A DNA stretch of 64,000 nucleotides from Tolypothrix tenuis PCC 7101 (GTDB lineage Bacteria; Cyanobacteriota; Cyanobacteriia; Cyanobacteriales; Nostocaceae), in the NCBI RefSeq assembly GCF_002368295.1, contig NZ_AP018248.1:902477-966476 (forward strand), written 5' to 3'. Positions 36,230 through 44,959 of the stretch are shown here, piece after piece. The translations under genes were made by a program, and so were the position numbers. The first letter of the stretch is position 1. The number at the start of each line of letters is the position of its first letter. Under the pieces are notes generated by a model. It saw only the letters and a list, made by a program, of their open reading frames with translations, did not search any database and was not told where the DNA came from.

Positions 36230-36884
36230 CTGGACAAACCCTATGCTCAATTATCTTTCCTAGCAATCTTCAACATCATATTACCACCTAGCTGTAATTC
36301 ATAATCAACTTTTGCAATCTCTACACTGTAACCTGCTGATGTGTAATGCTTTACTATCTCATCTAAATAGGGAGAAGGTTTTGACATTAAAGTCAGTAAA
36401 GGAAATATTCTGATTTCTTGAGCAATTCGGAGCATTTCTGCAACCGAATTGAGATGAAAATCGTAATCAAAGTGTTCAGAATATAAAAATAAAAAATGTG
36501 AACAAAGAGCTAAATCAAATTCTTGACTTTGATAGTTTAAGCTTGGCAATTCACCAGTTATATATCTGCGATTCTGCTTACCAAATTCATAGTCAGCAAT
36601 AAATTTTTCAATAACTTTTAACCGATGATGACGCAAATCATCTGGCGATTTATGGTAGCTCCACACCCAATTATTAGGCGTAGCTTTCACTTGGTCAATA
36701 ATAGAATCAACTACTTCATTAAATCTAGCTAATATCTCTTTCGCAGAAAATTGGTATAGAGGATCAACGGAAATCACGTTTTTAACGAGAAGATTCATTT
36801 CTGCATTAAAACTTGCTGGCCCATCCCCAATACCAATAATTTTTTGGCGTTGCATAATAGAGGGATGAATTTAGGTGCGCTACT

Positions 36885-37244
36885 GTGAATTGTCCATACT
36901 GCGGCTCTACTGAGATTAGGAAAAATGGCTGGCGACGAGGTAAACAGAATCACATCTGTACTAATTGCGATCGCCAATTCATTGATATCTACAGCCCACC
37001 AAAAGGATACTCAGATGAGAAGAAAGTAGAATGCTTAAAAGCATACGTTAATGGTGCAGGCTTTAGAGCAATTGAACGTCAAACAGGGATTCATCACACG
37101 ACGATAATTAACTGGGTAAAACAAATCGGCGAAAAGTTGCCGGAGGCACCGCCAACAGATAAAATACCATCCGTTGGGGAATTAGATGAACTAGAAACTT
37201 TTGTGCGGTCAAAAAAAACAAAATTTGGATATGGACGGCGTTAG
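36885..37244 (+). CDS. insA: IS1-family InsA protein (first frame)
   Basis: A 119-residue DNA-binding part of the IS1 transposase. It has an N-terminal zinc ribbon (CPYCGSTEIRKNGWRRGKQ and CTNCDRQF, giving two CxxC pairs) and a helix-turn-helix near 60-80 (AIERQTGIHHTTIINWVKQ). Translated alone it can act as a repressor of IS1 transposition; fused with the next frame by -1 frameshifting it makes the active transposase. The slippery run lies near its 3' end, at 37211-37219, before the stop at 37244. Confidence 0.9.
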   Translation: MNCPYCGSTEIRKNGWRRGKQNHICTNCDRQFIDIYSPPKGYSDEKKVECLKAYVNGAGFRAIERQTGIHHTTIINWVKQIGEKLPEAPPTDKIPSVGELDELETFVRSKKTKFGYGRR

Positions 37245-37576
37245 ACCACTTTAATAGGGGAATTTTGGCTTGGGTTGTAGGAGACCATAGTGCAGAAACC
37301 TTTAAACCTTTATGGAATATTGTTAGCCTCTGGGGATGCTATTTTTACGTCACAGATGGATGGCCTGTTTACGCTAGTTTCATTAACCCAGGAGACCATA
37401 TTATTAGCAAAACATATATGACACGAGTAGAAGGAGAAAATACACGTTTACGCCATTATCTGGCACGTCTACATCGCAAAACATTATGTTACTCCAAATC
37501 TGTAGATATGCTTAAGCTATCAATTAAATTGTTACTACATTACCTGAAGTATGGAGAAATACCCGTATTTAGCTAA
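37211..37576 (+). CDS. insB: IS1-family InsB part (catalytic, -1 frame)
   Basis: The -1 frame downstream of the A8C run (37211-37219) reads KNKIWIWTALDHFNRGILAW, then WVVGDHSAETFKPLW, YFYVTDGWPVY and a THR-like MTRVEGENTRLRHYLARLHR segment. These carry the D, D and E residues of the IS1 DDE catalytic site. It has no independent ribosome-binding site, as expected if made only as the InsAB fusion. The frame is open from the slippery site to the stop at 37576, so the transposase looks intact. Confidence 0.88.
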   Translation, partial: KKNKIWIWTALDHFNRGILAWVVGDHSAETFKPLWNIVSLWGCYFYVTDGWPVYASFINPGDHIISKTYMTRVEGENTRLRHYLARLHRKTLCYSKSVDMLKLSIKLLLHYLKYGEIPVFS

Positions 37577-37763
37577 TTCATCCCGCATTTATGCAACGCC
37601 AATTTTTTTATTTAAATCTGCATTTGTTAAATTAAACATTTTTACATATTCATCCATTGACCTCCCGAAAGGAAAAACTTTATCTAAAACCAGCGCCATA
37701 AAATTATCCTCATAAGTAGAACCTCATGAGGATAATATAATATTTCTATTTAAAATTTGGATT

Positions 37764-40424
37764 TTACTGAGCGTCAGTATGCTTGTTTTTCTCTTTTATC
37801 AGGATTTCTGTGGCTTTATCGGCAGCAACTGGACGATAGAAAAGGTAACCTTGTACATCTTCACAATTGATAGATTTCAAGAATTCTAATTCTTCTGCTT
37901 TTTCTACACCTTCAGCTGTCAACCTTAATCCTAAATTCTGCCCTAATACCACTATTGCTTTGATAATATGAGCTACCTTATCATCTCTGGTTAACTCTTG
38001 GATAAAAGACTTATCAATTTTTAAATGATGTAGGGGTAAAAGTTGTAGGCGAGAAAGAGAAGAATGACCTGTACCAAAATCGTCAATGGAGAGGTACACG
38101 CCCATTTCTTGGAGAGCATCCAACACATTTCGCGTAAACTCTAAATCTTCAATTGCGATTGATTCTGTAATTTCTAATTCTAAAAATTTGGGTTCTAGAC
38201 CTGTCTCTTTTAAGATATTATTTAAAATTTCTACCAGATTAGGTTGACGAAACTGTTTAAGAGAGAGATTCACAGCCACTGTCAAGGGAGTAAATCCAGC
38301 ATCTTGCCAAGCTTTATTTTGCTTACAAGCTGTCCTGAGTACCCATTCGCCAATGGGGACAATTAATCCGCTTTCTTCGGCAAGGGGAATAAACACGCTA
38401 GGCGCTACTAATCCCATTTCTGGATGTTGCCAGCGTAAAAGCGCTTCCATACCAGAAATTTGCCCAGTTATAATATTAACTCGAGGCTGATAGTACACCA
38501 TGAATTCTTCCCTCTCTAGAGCAAAACGCAAACTCTTCTCTAAAGTTAGGAGTTCGGGTGTTTTGGTAGATAAAGCTGTGGTGTAAAATTGGTAGTTATT
38601 TCTCCCGGCATCTTTTGCGTAATATAAAGCGGCATCCGCGTGCTGGATGAGGGTTTCCGCATCAGGACTATCTTCATTCAGCAGCGCAATCCCCAGACTC
38701 GCACTCACATAAAGTTCGTGTCCCTCAATTTCAAAACAATTTTCTAGGGCTTGTAGAATTCTTTGAGATACCTGTGTGACTTCGTCAAGATGATTAACTT
38801 GGGGTAGTAAAATTGTGAATTCATCTCCCCCCCAACGGGCAATGGTATCCCCTGCTCTCAGACAATCTCTCAGGCGTTGAGCCACAGATTTTAACAGAGT
38901 ATCCCCTAATGTATGACCCAAAGTATCATTGATTACCTTGAAACGGTCTAAATCGAGGAACATGACTGCTAGGCTGTCATGAGTGCGAGTAGCGTTAGGT
39001 AAAGCTTTATCCAGTAATTCATTAAACAGCAGGCGGTTGGGTAATCCTGTCAGTAAATCATGTAGTGCTTGGAAGCGAATCTTTTCTTCGACTTGCTGAC
39101 GTTGCCAAGCGGCGTTAATACTAGCTGCCATAGTTAACAGCGTAGATTCTTCATGCCTTGACCAGCGACGCTCTTTTGAACAGTCAGCCAAGCCTACATA
39201 ACCCCAAAACTTTTCCTCCAGACGCAGAGGCACGAGGAAGATAGATTGAATACTATCGCGAGCCAAGATTTTTTGTTCATCAATGGGAAATTCCTCAGTG
39301 ATTCCCATAATTGACTCGCCACATGAGAGTGTGCTGTACCAACGGGCAAGTTCAGAAGATTGATAAGATATATTCTGCCAATTTTGCAAAGATGGTTCTA
39401 TGTTTGAGCCTGTCCATTCAAACTTGAGGCTGAATGCTAATTCCCCTGTAATTGGGTGGATATGATTTCTAAAGAAATAAGCACGGTCTACTTGAGCAGC
39501 TTCACCCATCATAGTCAGAGTTTTCTCAATCCCTGTCTGGTAGTTCATTTCTACCAGCAAATAATTGGCCGATTCGGCAACTGCTTGTAGTAGCCTGTCT
39601 CGCTGACGCAATTCGGCTGCGGCTTGTTTTTGCTCGGTAATATCCCTAACTATAAAAGTTCTAATTAAATCACTTTCAGGCAGATAATGAATAGATTGTT
39701 CAAAAATTTCTGTGCCAACTTCTACCTCGCGCACAAAAGAATTTTCAGACTTAGCATCTCGATTCTTAATTGTATTGAGCAATCCTGATAATACTGGATG
39801 TTTTTCCCCGAATTCTCGCAGGTTAGGAAACTTGACAGATGCTGCCGGATTTAAATAAATGACATTTCCCTCTATATCCATTTCAATAATAGGATTAGGA
39901 ATAAGTTCGGGAAAAGATGCTAGGCGTGCAAGTACGGTTTCGCTAGCTCCCTCAAAAGTAGAATCCGGCGAAATTAAAGTTTCAAAAGGATTAACTGGAT
40001 TGGCTTGTTCGGATAAAAAGCTAGATATATCTTCTACTGTAATAGATTCCGAAAATGCTTTTTCGGAAATATTAGAAATAGCATAATATTTTGCATGAAC
40101 TTGGTTATTACCAAATGCAATTACATCGCCATTTTGCAGATTATGGGAGAAGCATTTATTACCATTTACAAATACGCCATTAGTACTTTTTTTACCTTTA
40201 AAATCACCATCAATAATCCGAAAACCATATTGATCGGTTTCGGGAATCGTTACTCTTAATAAAATGGCGTGTTGCCTGGATACGGAGCGCGAACGTAGGA
40301 CTATAGCGTTTCTCGAATCTCGTCCCAGAGAATAAGTAGCATCCTGAAGAGGGATGGTACGCTGCCCTTGTAAGTCTTTGACAACCAAAAGGTGACGTAT
40401 TTTTTCCCGTTCATGTTCTGGCAT
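37764..40424 (-). CDS. FHA-PAS-GAF-GGDEF-EAL cyclic-di-GMP protein
   Basis: An 886-residue cytoplasmic protein. The FHA domain (about 15-105) has the phosphothreonine-binding core SLGRDSRNAIVL and SVSRQHAILL. A PAS domain spans about 165-270 and GAF about 285-440. GGDEF (about 450-610) has the intact ARWGGDEFTILL near 527 and an RxxD inhibitory site (RAGD) five residues earlier. EAL (about 630-875) has MEALLRW near 662, plus ELEITES, IDDFGTGHSS and HLKIDKSF. Both the cyclase and phosphodiesterase sites look complete, so net activity cannot be told. The FHA domain suggests control by Ser/Thr kinases. It is monocistronic. Confidence 0.93.
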   Translation of the reverse strand: MPEHEREKIRHLLVVKDLQGQRTIPLQDATYSLGRDSRNAIVLRSRSVSRQHAILLRVTIPETDQYGFRIIDGDFKGKKSTNGVFVNGNKCFSHNLQNGDVIAFGNNQVHAKYYAISNISEKAFSESITVEDISSFLSEQANPVNPFETLISPDSTFEGASETVLARLASFPELIPNPIIEMDIEGNVIYLNPAASVKFPNLREFGEKHPVLSGLLNTIKNRDAKSENSFVREVEVGTEIFEQSIHYLPESDLIRTFIVRDITEQKQAAAELRQRDRLLQAVAESANYLLVEMNYQTGIEKTLTMMGEAAQVDRAYFFRNHIHPITGELAFSLKFEWTGSNIEPSLQNWQNISYQSSELARWYSTLSCGESIMGITEEFPIDEQKILARDSIQSIFLVPLRLEEKFWGYVGLADCSKERRWSRHEESTLLTMAASINAAWQRQQVEEKIRFQALHDLLTGLPNRLLFNELLDKALPNATRTHDSLAVMFLDLDRFKVINDTLGHTLGDTLLKSVAQRLRDCLRAGDTIARWGGDEFTILLPQVNHLDEVTQVSQRILQALENCFEIEGHELYVSASLGIALLNEDSPDAETLIQHADAALYYAKDAGRNNYQFYTTALSTKTPELLTLEKSLRFALEREEFMVYYQPRVNIITGQISGMEALLRWQHPEMGLVAPSVFIPLAEESGLIVPIGEWVLRTACKQNKAWQDAGFTPLTVAVNLSLKQFRQPNLVEILNNILKETGLEPKFLELEITESIAIEDLEFTRNVLDALQEMGVYLSIDDFGTGHSSLSRLQLLPLHHLKIDKSFIQELTRDDKVAHIIKAIVVLGQNLGLRLTAEGVEKAEELEFLKSINCEDVQGYLFYRPVAADKATEILIKEKNKHTDAQ

Positions 40425-41130
40425 GTCTTTTCCTCACATTGTCATATCTTCGGTCTTCTTTGACAAAATAAAACTTTAATAAGTCCTAACCTTGAGCTTC
40501 TATTTACTGCATAGAGCTACTCAATCACTGCGAGATGTATTAATGAAAGGATAGACTGGGATTAATTTGGAATTTAGCTATTGAATAAAATATTTCCAGT
40601 TATCTCGTACCAGTATTTCCTTAAGAATTTTAAAATTAGTCTCAAATCACTAGAAGATGAAAAAATTCGTCTTACAGTCAAATTTATCGACTTTTTTATG
40701 TATTCACTCCTCAGAATAAATTCAAATACCTCGGATTATGTATGGTATATTTGCGGATTTTTGTTTAAATTAGGTAAGAAGCTAACAAGCAAAAAGTTAT
40801 AGTCAAAGGGTAGTTGCCTTGAAAAATCGATAATGTTCACAGTATAATTGCTGAATATAAGGAATAATATTATCACAGAGAACTTGATTTAGCTTACTGA
40901 GAAATACGATAATCTGGGTTTGGGTATTAAAAGCATGAGGAGAGAGTGACGAATCAAAAAAATTCGCATCCCTCCTAATGCACAAATTTTGTAGGGAGCG
41001 ATCGCATGAGGCTACTGCAAAAGACACAGAGGCAATCGCTCTATTGAGTAATTATACTTAACTCTAATGTAGGAAGTATTTTTTTTAGCGATCGTGCGAC
41101 TCTATACAAAGACTCTTCTAGGAAAAACTT
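40425..41130. other. intergenic region with no supported gene
   Basis: Two weak frames occur here (40581-40802 plus, TTG start; 40803-41027 minus), but neither has a ribosome-binding site or recognisable domain. A HIP1-like site is at 40998-41007. Promoter sequence for the FHA protein and for the gene at 41131 must be here. Confidence 0.4.
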
Positions 41131-41508
41131 ATGGCTAAAAAATCTAAAGACAGCCTAGAGCAATCCTCGGATATCAGAGTAGCTGCTACTTCCAAAATCT
41201 GGGGACTGACAGTAGGAATCCTCGCAATTTGCATTCCGCTTTCAGCTGTGACGAGAAGTGGCGCAATTTTGCCTTTAGCAGCTATTAGTGGTGCAGCCGC
41301 TGGTACAGTGGCAATATGGCGTTCTGATGATAAAAAATCCAAAAATGGTTATTTGCAACAGCAGCAGATAGAGCTTTTAGAAGCAAGAATAGCAACTTTA
41401 GAAACTATTGTGAGCCATAACGATTTTGATTTGCAGATGAAAATTCAAAATTTAGAGGCAAACAACAGTACTAAAAATGCCTTACCACAAAATCAATCAG
41501 AAAATTAG
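41131..41508 (+). CDS. small membrane/coiled-coil hypothetical protein
   Basis: A 125-residue protein. Two hydrophobic segments (about 24-41 and 46-62, WGLTVGILAICIPLSAV and ILPLAAISGAAAGTVAIW) form a helical hairpin. A charged linker leads to a coiled coil (QQQQIELLEARIATLETIV). The ends are hydrophilic. I do not recognise a family. An AGGAAAAAC site precedes the ATG. Upstream and downstream genes are unrelated, so no context clue is available. Confidence 0.65.
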   Translation: MAKKSKDSLEQSSDIRVAATSKIWGLTVGILAICIPLSAVTRSGAILPLAAISGAAAGTVAIWRSDDKKSKNGYLQQQQIELLEARIATLETIVSHNDFDLQMKIQNLEANNSTKNALPQNQSEN

Positions 41509-41901
41509 CCAATATTGATAATTTATACTCTCTTAGGTATTTTCAGAGTCAGTAAATTAAAACTTCTGGACATGGCTATTTTATAATCTAAAATTGCTGT
41601 TACTGTTTGTGTCGGCTGCCAATCACACCATTTTTTCCTTTAAGAACTGTTTCCATAGAAACAGTATGTTATTCTCCATTGTAGTTAGAATAATTTGACA
41701 TCAGTTAACTCTCTATACCTCAGCTATATCAGTTAATGATATGTTTGGGTACTATTTAGGTGCATCATGACCGTGAACTCATGCTGATGCTTGTGTTCTA
41801 TGAAACCGATATAATTACTGAATTTTAATCAATAGAGATTATAAACTTGAGTAATTGGATTGGTATAGCTTACCGTAGGTATGCAGTAATGTGCCGCTCT
41901 C
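41509..41901. other. intergenic region with a perfect small hairpin
   Basis: ACTGTTTC (41646-41653) and GAAACAGT (41658-41665) form an 8-bp stem with a CATA loop. There is no T-run directly after it. No gene is seen. Confidence 0.4.
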
Positions 41902-43695
41902 ATGCAGATGGATTGGATTAGCTTACTAAAAGCTCAACAAACTGACTTCCTTAACCGCGTCAAAAAACTGAAAATAAATGACTTATCTATACTGAAAAGT
42001 CATGTAAAAAATTGTCATAGTGAAATTATGACAATTTGGGGTGAGCCATTGGCAAAACTGCAAAAGTTTTCTTGCCAACAAGCAGAAATTCTGGCCAAAA
42101 ATCCACCGCCAACGCCACCTGAATATCCAGAACCGCCTGATTGGACAATCCCTTTTCCGCAACACTTTCAACAGCAGGCGGAAGATTATATTTTGCGGGA
42201 GCAAATTGTTGAGCAGGTAATGGCAGAACGCCTTGGTAAGTTGGTTAAAAAAGTGTCGCAAGACACTATTAGCCATATAGCTTTAGATGATGAGGGCAAT
42301 TTACATGGTGAGAGTAAATTCTCTTATTTGCTCACAGCTAACCAAAAATTGACTCTTCAAGTTTATGCTGCCGATGGAGAAAGTTTTAATGGAATTAAGA
42401 AAAATAAGATTAAGTGGTCAGTTACTCAAGAGGATATAAAAAAGCATCATCTATTGATTTTTCTTTGCTTGTTGTATCCACAAAGTAGTAAATTAGGCGA
42501 TGAAAAACAAGTAGTAATTACTGGGTTTTTACCTACAGAACAGGTGAAATGTAATGAACCAAAAATCTTCGTTACACCGAGCGACTTGTTGTATGCAGGT
42601 GGATTAAGTTGGTATTTAGAATCACTAGTAGGCAAAAAAGATGTAGCCATAGTGGTCAAAGAAAGAGCGATCGCACCTAAAATTGAGACTATCCCATCTG
42701 AACATCCCCTTAAGAGTATTGTAGGCGATTGGGAATATTGGCAGACCTTGCAAGGGCACACGAGAGGAATTAATTGCCTGGCTTATTCTGCGAGAATACC
42801 CACAGCTAATATGAATAGCTGTGACCTCAATAGAAAGCCTCCCATATTAGCCAGTGGTAGCCGTGGCGAAACAAAACTCTGGGATTTAACTAGAGGTGAA
42901 CTAATTGAGACATTGTCAGAAGCGCCTTGGGTGGTATCTGGATTAGTCGATGAAGTAAATTCTTTAGCCTTTAGTACCGATGGACAAACTTTAGCCAGCG
43001 TTGGTGCAGATTCTACCATCAAGATTTGGCACGTAGGTGCATTAGATTTAATCGATATCTTGCACAAACATCATGGCGTAGTTAGATGTGTAGCTTTTAC
43101 CCCAGATGGCAGAATGCTAGCTACTGGTGGTGATGACAGAAAAATCCTATTTTGGGATTTGATGAAGCGACAAGTTGCGATCGCTCTTTCATTAGATGAT
43201 ACAGCAGCTCATTCTCTCGCCCTCAGCCAAGATGGTCAAATTCTCGTTACAGGTAGCTATCGCAAAATCAAAGTTTGGCGTACTTCCCATTTAGCTGGAG
43301 TAAGCAATTTGCAGGATGTGCCACCACTCTACAACCTCATGGGCCATTCTCATATTGTACGTTCCCTAGCTATTAGTGCCGATGGTAAGCTGCTCATTAG
43401 CGGTAGCCGGGATCAGACAATCAAAATTTGGCATTTAGAAACTGGAGAATTAATTAATACTCTCAAGGGACATAGAGATGAAGTCTGCACAATCACCTTG
43501 AGTCCTGATGAACAAATTATCGCCAGTGGCAGTGCAGATAAAACTGTCAAGTTATGGCATTTAGCAACGGGAGAACTCCTAGGCACTTTTACAGGACATA
43601 CTGACACAGTTACAGCAGTAGAGTTCACGGCTTCTGGCGAAATGTTGGTAAGTGGGAGTTTAGATAAGACAATTAAAATTTGGCAACGAAGTTAA
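41902..43695 (+). CDS. WD40-repeat protein with unknown N-terminal domain
   Basis: A 597-residue protein. The C-terminal part (about 280-597) is a WD40 beta-propeller with about seven repeats; clear units contain TLQGHTRGINCLAY, SVGADSTIKIWHV, HGVVRCVAFTPDGRMLATGG, LMGHSHIVRSLAI, TLKGHRDEVCTITL and TFTGHTDTVTAVEF. The N-terminal 270 residues hold a Pro-rich stretch (NPPPTPPEYPEPPDWTIPF) and a helix-rich region with HIALDDEGNLHGESK; I do not recognise this part. WD40 propellers are scaffolds for protein binding. An in-frame ATG also exists at 41908. It is monocistronic. Confidence 0.85.
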   Translation: MQMDWISLLKAQQTDFLNRVKKLKINDLSILKSHVKNCHSEIMTIWGEPLAKLQKFSCQQAEILAKNPPPTPPEYPEPPDWTIPFPQHFQQQAEDYILREQIVEQVMAERLGKLVKKVSQDTISHIALDDEGNLHGESKFSYLLTANQKLTLQVYAADGESFNGIKKNKIKWSVTQEDIKKHHLLIFLCLLYPQSSKLGDEKQVVITGFLPTEQVKCNEPKIFVTPSDLLYAGGLSWYLESLVGKKDVAIVVKERAIAPKIETIPSEHPLKSIVGDWEYWQTLQGHTRGINCLAYSARIPTANMNSCDLNRKPPILASGSRGETKLWDLTRGELIETLSEAPWVVSGLVDEVNSLAFSTDGQTLASVGADSTIKIWHVGALDLIDILHKHHGVVRCVAFTPDGRMLATGGDDRKILFWDLMKRQVAIALSLDDTAAHSLALSQDGQILVTGSYRKIKVWRTSHLAGVSNLQDVPPLYNLMGHSHIVRSLAISADGKLLISGSRDQTIKIWHLETGELINTLKGHRDEVCTITLSPDEQIIASGSADKTVKLWHLATGELLGTFTGHTDTVTAVEFTASGEMLVSGSLDKTIKIWQRS

Positions 43696-43703
43696 GCACA
43701 GAT

Positions 43704-43795
43704 TATACCAATTCAAAATTCAAAATTACGAAAGCCCAATTCCAAAAGGCTTTCTGCGTTTCTATCTGTTGCCGAATTTTGCTGAATTGGTATTA
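43704..43795. repeat. dispersed repeat R3, copy 1
   Basis: Ends TATACCAATTC and GAATTGGTATTA are inverted repeats. The right half includes TATCTGTTGCCGAATTTTG, shared with copy 2 (51591-51720). Non-coding, 92 bp. Confidence 0.75.
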
Positions 43796-43844
43796 GTCGT
43801 TTATTTTTAGTGACAGGGAAAAGGAAGAAAATCTTTGTCATTAC

Positions 43845-43935
43845 CCCTCCAGCTTGAAAGTGCTGAGTGACAATCCCCGCCTCGACTTTTATGGAAGGCT
43901 TGTGAAGTTTTTTTATTAGGACTTCTCCCCCTGCT
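43845..43935. repeat. dispersed repeat R4, copy 1
   Basis: Shares AGCTTGAAAGTGCTGAGT, CGACTTTTATGGAAGGCTT-like and GAAGTTTTTTTATTAGGACT segments with 57549-57650, in the same order and spacing. Degenerate, non-coding. 43796-44158 contains no gene. Confidence 0.7.
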
Positions 43936-44158
43936 TGCGAAAGTGATTAATTATTTTTATTGGGAATTCTCTAATGCGATCGCTATATCTTTAACCATCA
44001 AAAACTATCCTCCTAAAGAATTAAAATAGTTATTATTTGTCCTTACAAAACAAACTAAGTGTAAAGTAAGGTTACAAACCTTGGAAAAATATTGAGAAAT
44101 TGACCTCTTGTCAAACCTGGCTCTAAGGTAGAACCTATAGGAGAGACTTGAGGCGGAT

Positions 44159-44479
44159 ATGATGAGCATGAATAATATTCAAAACTATCGGTTTGTCTGC
44201 ACCTTGACCTTTGGCGATATCTACGGTCAAATTATCGTTTGGTTAATTACAATTACTATAAGTTTGGCATCAGCTTTGGCACTAATGGGTGCCAGAAGAC
44301 CAGTTTATGCCTTAGCTACTGTTGGTCTGGTGGTGCTGCTATCGCTGCCTTTCTTGTTATTTGCATTTGTAACTACATTGTTAAATCATATTGAATTAAC
44401 TGCTGTAGAACCAGGAACAAAAACTGAACCGATTCCAGGAAATGTTTCCCAGCAAAAACCTGTACAAGCAACTAGCTGA
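44159..44479 (+). CDS. small membrane protein, 106 aa
   Basis: The protein has two hydrophobic segments, at about 22-44 (IYGQIIVWLITITISLASAL) and 50-75, with a hydrophilic Pro-rich tail (VEPGTKTEPIPGN). No named family recognised. An AGGAGAG-type site lies about 15 bases ahead of the ATG; the next ATG, at 44165, is an alternative start. A long non-coding stretch follows, with a terminator 300 bp away. sdhA is the next gene on the same strand but is separated by that terminator. Confidence 0.65.
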   Translation: MMSMNNIQNYRFVCTLTFGDIYGQIIVWLITITISLASALALMGARRPVYALATVGLVVLLSLPFLLFAFVTTLLNHIELTAVEPGTKTEPIPGNVSQQKPVQATS

Positions 44480-44776
44480 ACTAATTCATTTGGCAATTTA
44501 TGTATTGGGATAGAAGCGGTTAAGTTCAATTTAAACAAATAAATGAACATTCCCCCAATCTTCCGCTGAAGTATAAGGATGAAGGATGAAATTAATTTAT
44601 CAATAACGGCATACTTATAAATAAAGAAAGTCTACAGCAGTTGCTCTTATTGGGCTGATACCAAAAGCGCACTGCCTCATCTTTTCCTAACAAAGGTAAG
44701 TATTGCTTTGTAAGTTGACCCTTTATCCTTATTTTTAGCAAAAGTCTCAAATTAGCATTCAAAATCGCTATCATAT

Positions 44777-44804
44777 CCCTGTCACTAGACAGGGAATTTT
44801 TTTG
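44777..44804 (+). terminator. strong intrinsic terminator
   Basis: CCCTGTC (44777-44783) and GACAGGG (44788-44794) form a 7-bp stem with an ACTA loop, followed by AATTTTTTTG. It is on the plus strand, about 300 bp after the stop at 44479 and about 155 bp before sdhA. Either the upstream gene has a long 3' tail or a small RNA ends here. Confidence 0.75.
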
Positions 44805-44959
44805 TAGAGGCGGGATGTCTGCAACAAGCTGCAACTTAGTATCAACAATTTAATTATGAGGGTCAAGAGTTCAATGCTTATTGACTATTGACAACCTTTG
44901 CGAAAAAAATATGACACTTACGTAATTTCTATTGCAATCGGGGCTAATAAAGATTAATT

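Larger units (their letters stand above)
36846..37600 (+). mobile_element. IS1-family insertion sequence, 755 bp
   Basis: Ends are GGCGTTGCATAA (36846 on) and, inverted, TTATGCAACGCC (to 37600), with the inverted identity picked up again at GGGATGAATT/AATTCATCCC. An 8-bp target duplication, AATTTTTT, flanks it (36838-36845 and 37601-37608). The interior carries the two-frame transposase typical of IS1 (frameshift at 37211-37219). The element is complete and inserted in a methyltransferase gene. Confidence 0.9.
36247..37699 (-). pseudogene. SAM-dependent methyltransferase gene interrupted by an IS1-family element
   Basis: The 3' part (36247-36845) encodes KIIGIGDGPASFNAEMN and the rest of a methyltransferase-like domain. 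The 5' part lies on the far side of the IS (37601-37699), starting at an ATG whose codons read MALVLDKVFPFGRSMDEYVK and run on to NLTNADLNKK. Removing the 755-bp IS (36846-37600) and one 8-bp target duplication joins both parts in frame to a 229-residue protein (690 bp with stop). The GIGDGPASFN segment is the SAM-binding loop. The gene is now split, so activity is most likely lost; the shorter 202-codon frame starting inside the IS end lacks the first 27 residues. Confidence 0.88.

Noticed and set aside
40581..41027. Frames 40581-40802 (plus, TTG start) and 40803-41027 (minus)
   Set aside because: No ribosome-binding site, low-complexity composition and no recognisable feature; too weak to list as genes.
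44592..44834. 80-codon minus-strand frame before sdhA
   Set aside because: It contains the plus-strand terminator at 44777-44804 and has no recognised domain; may be chance or a degenerate fragment.
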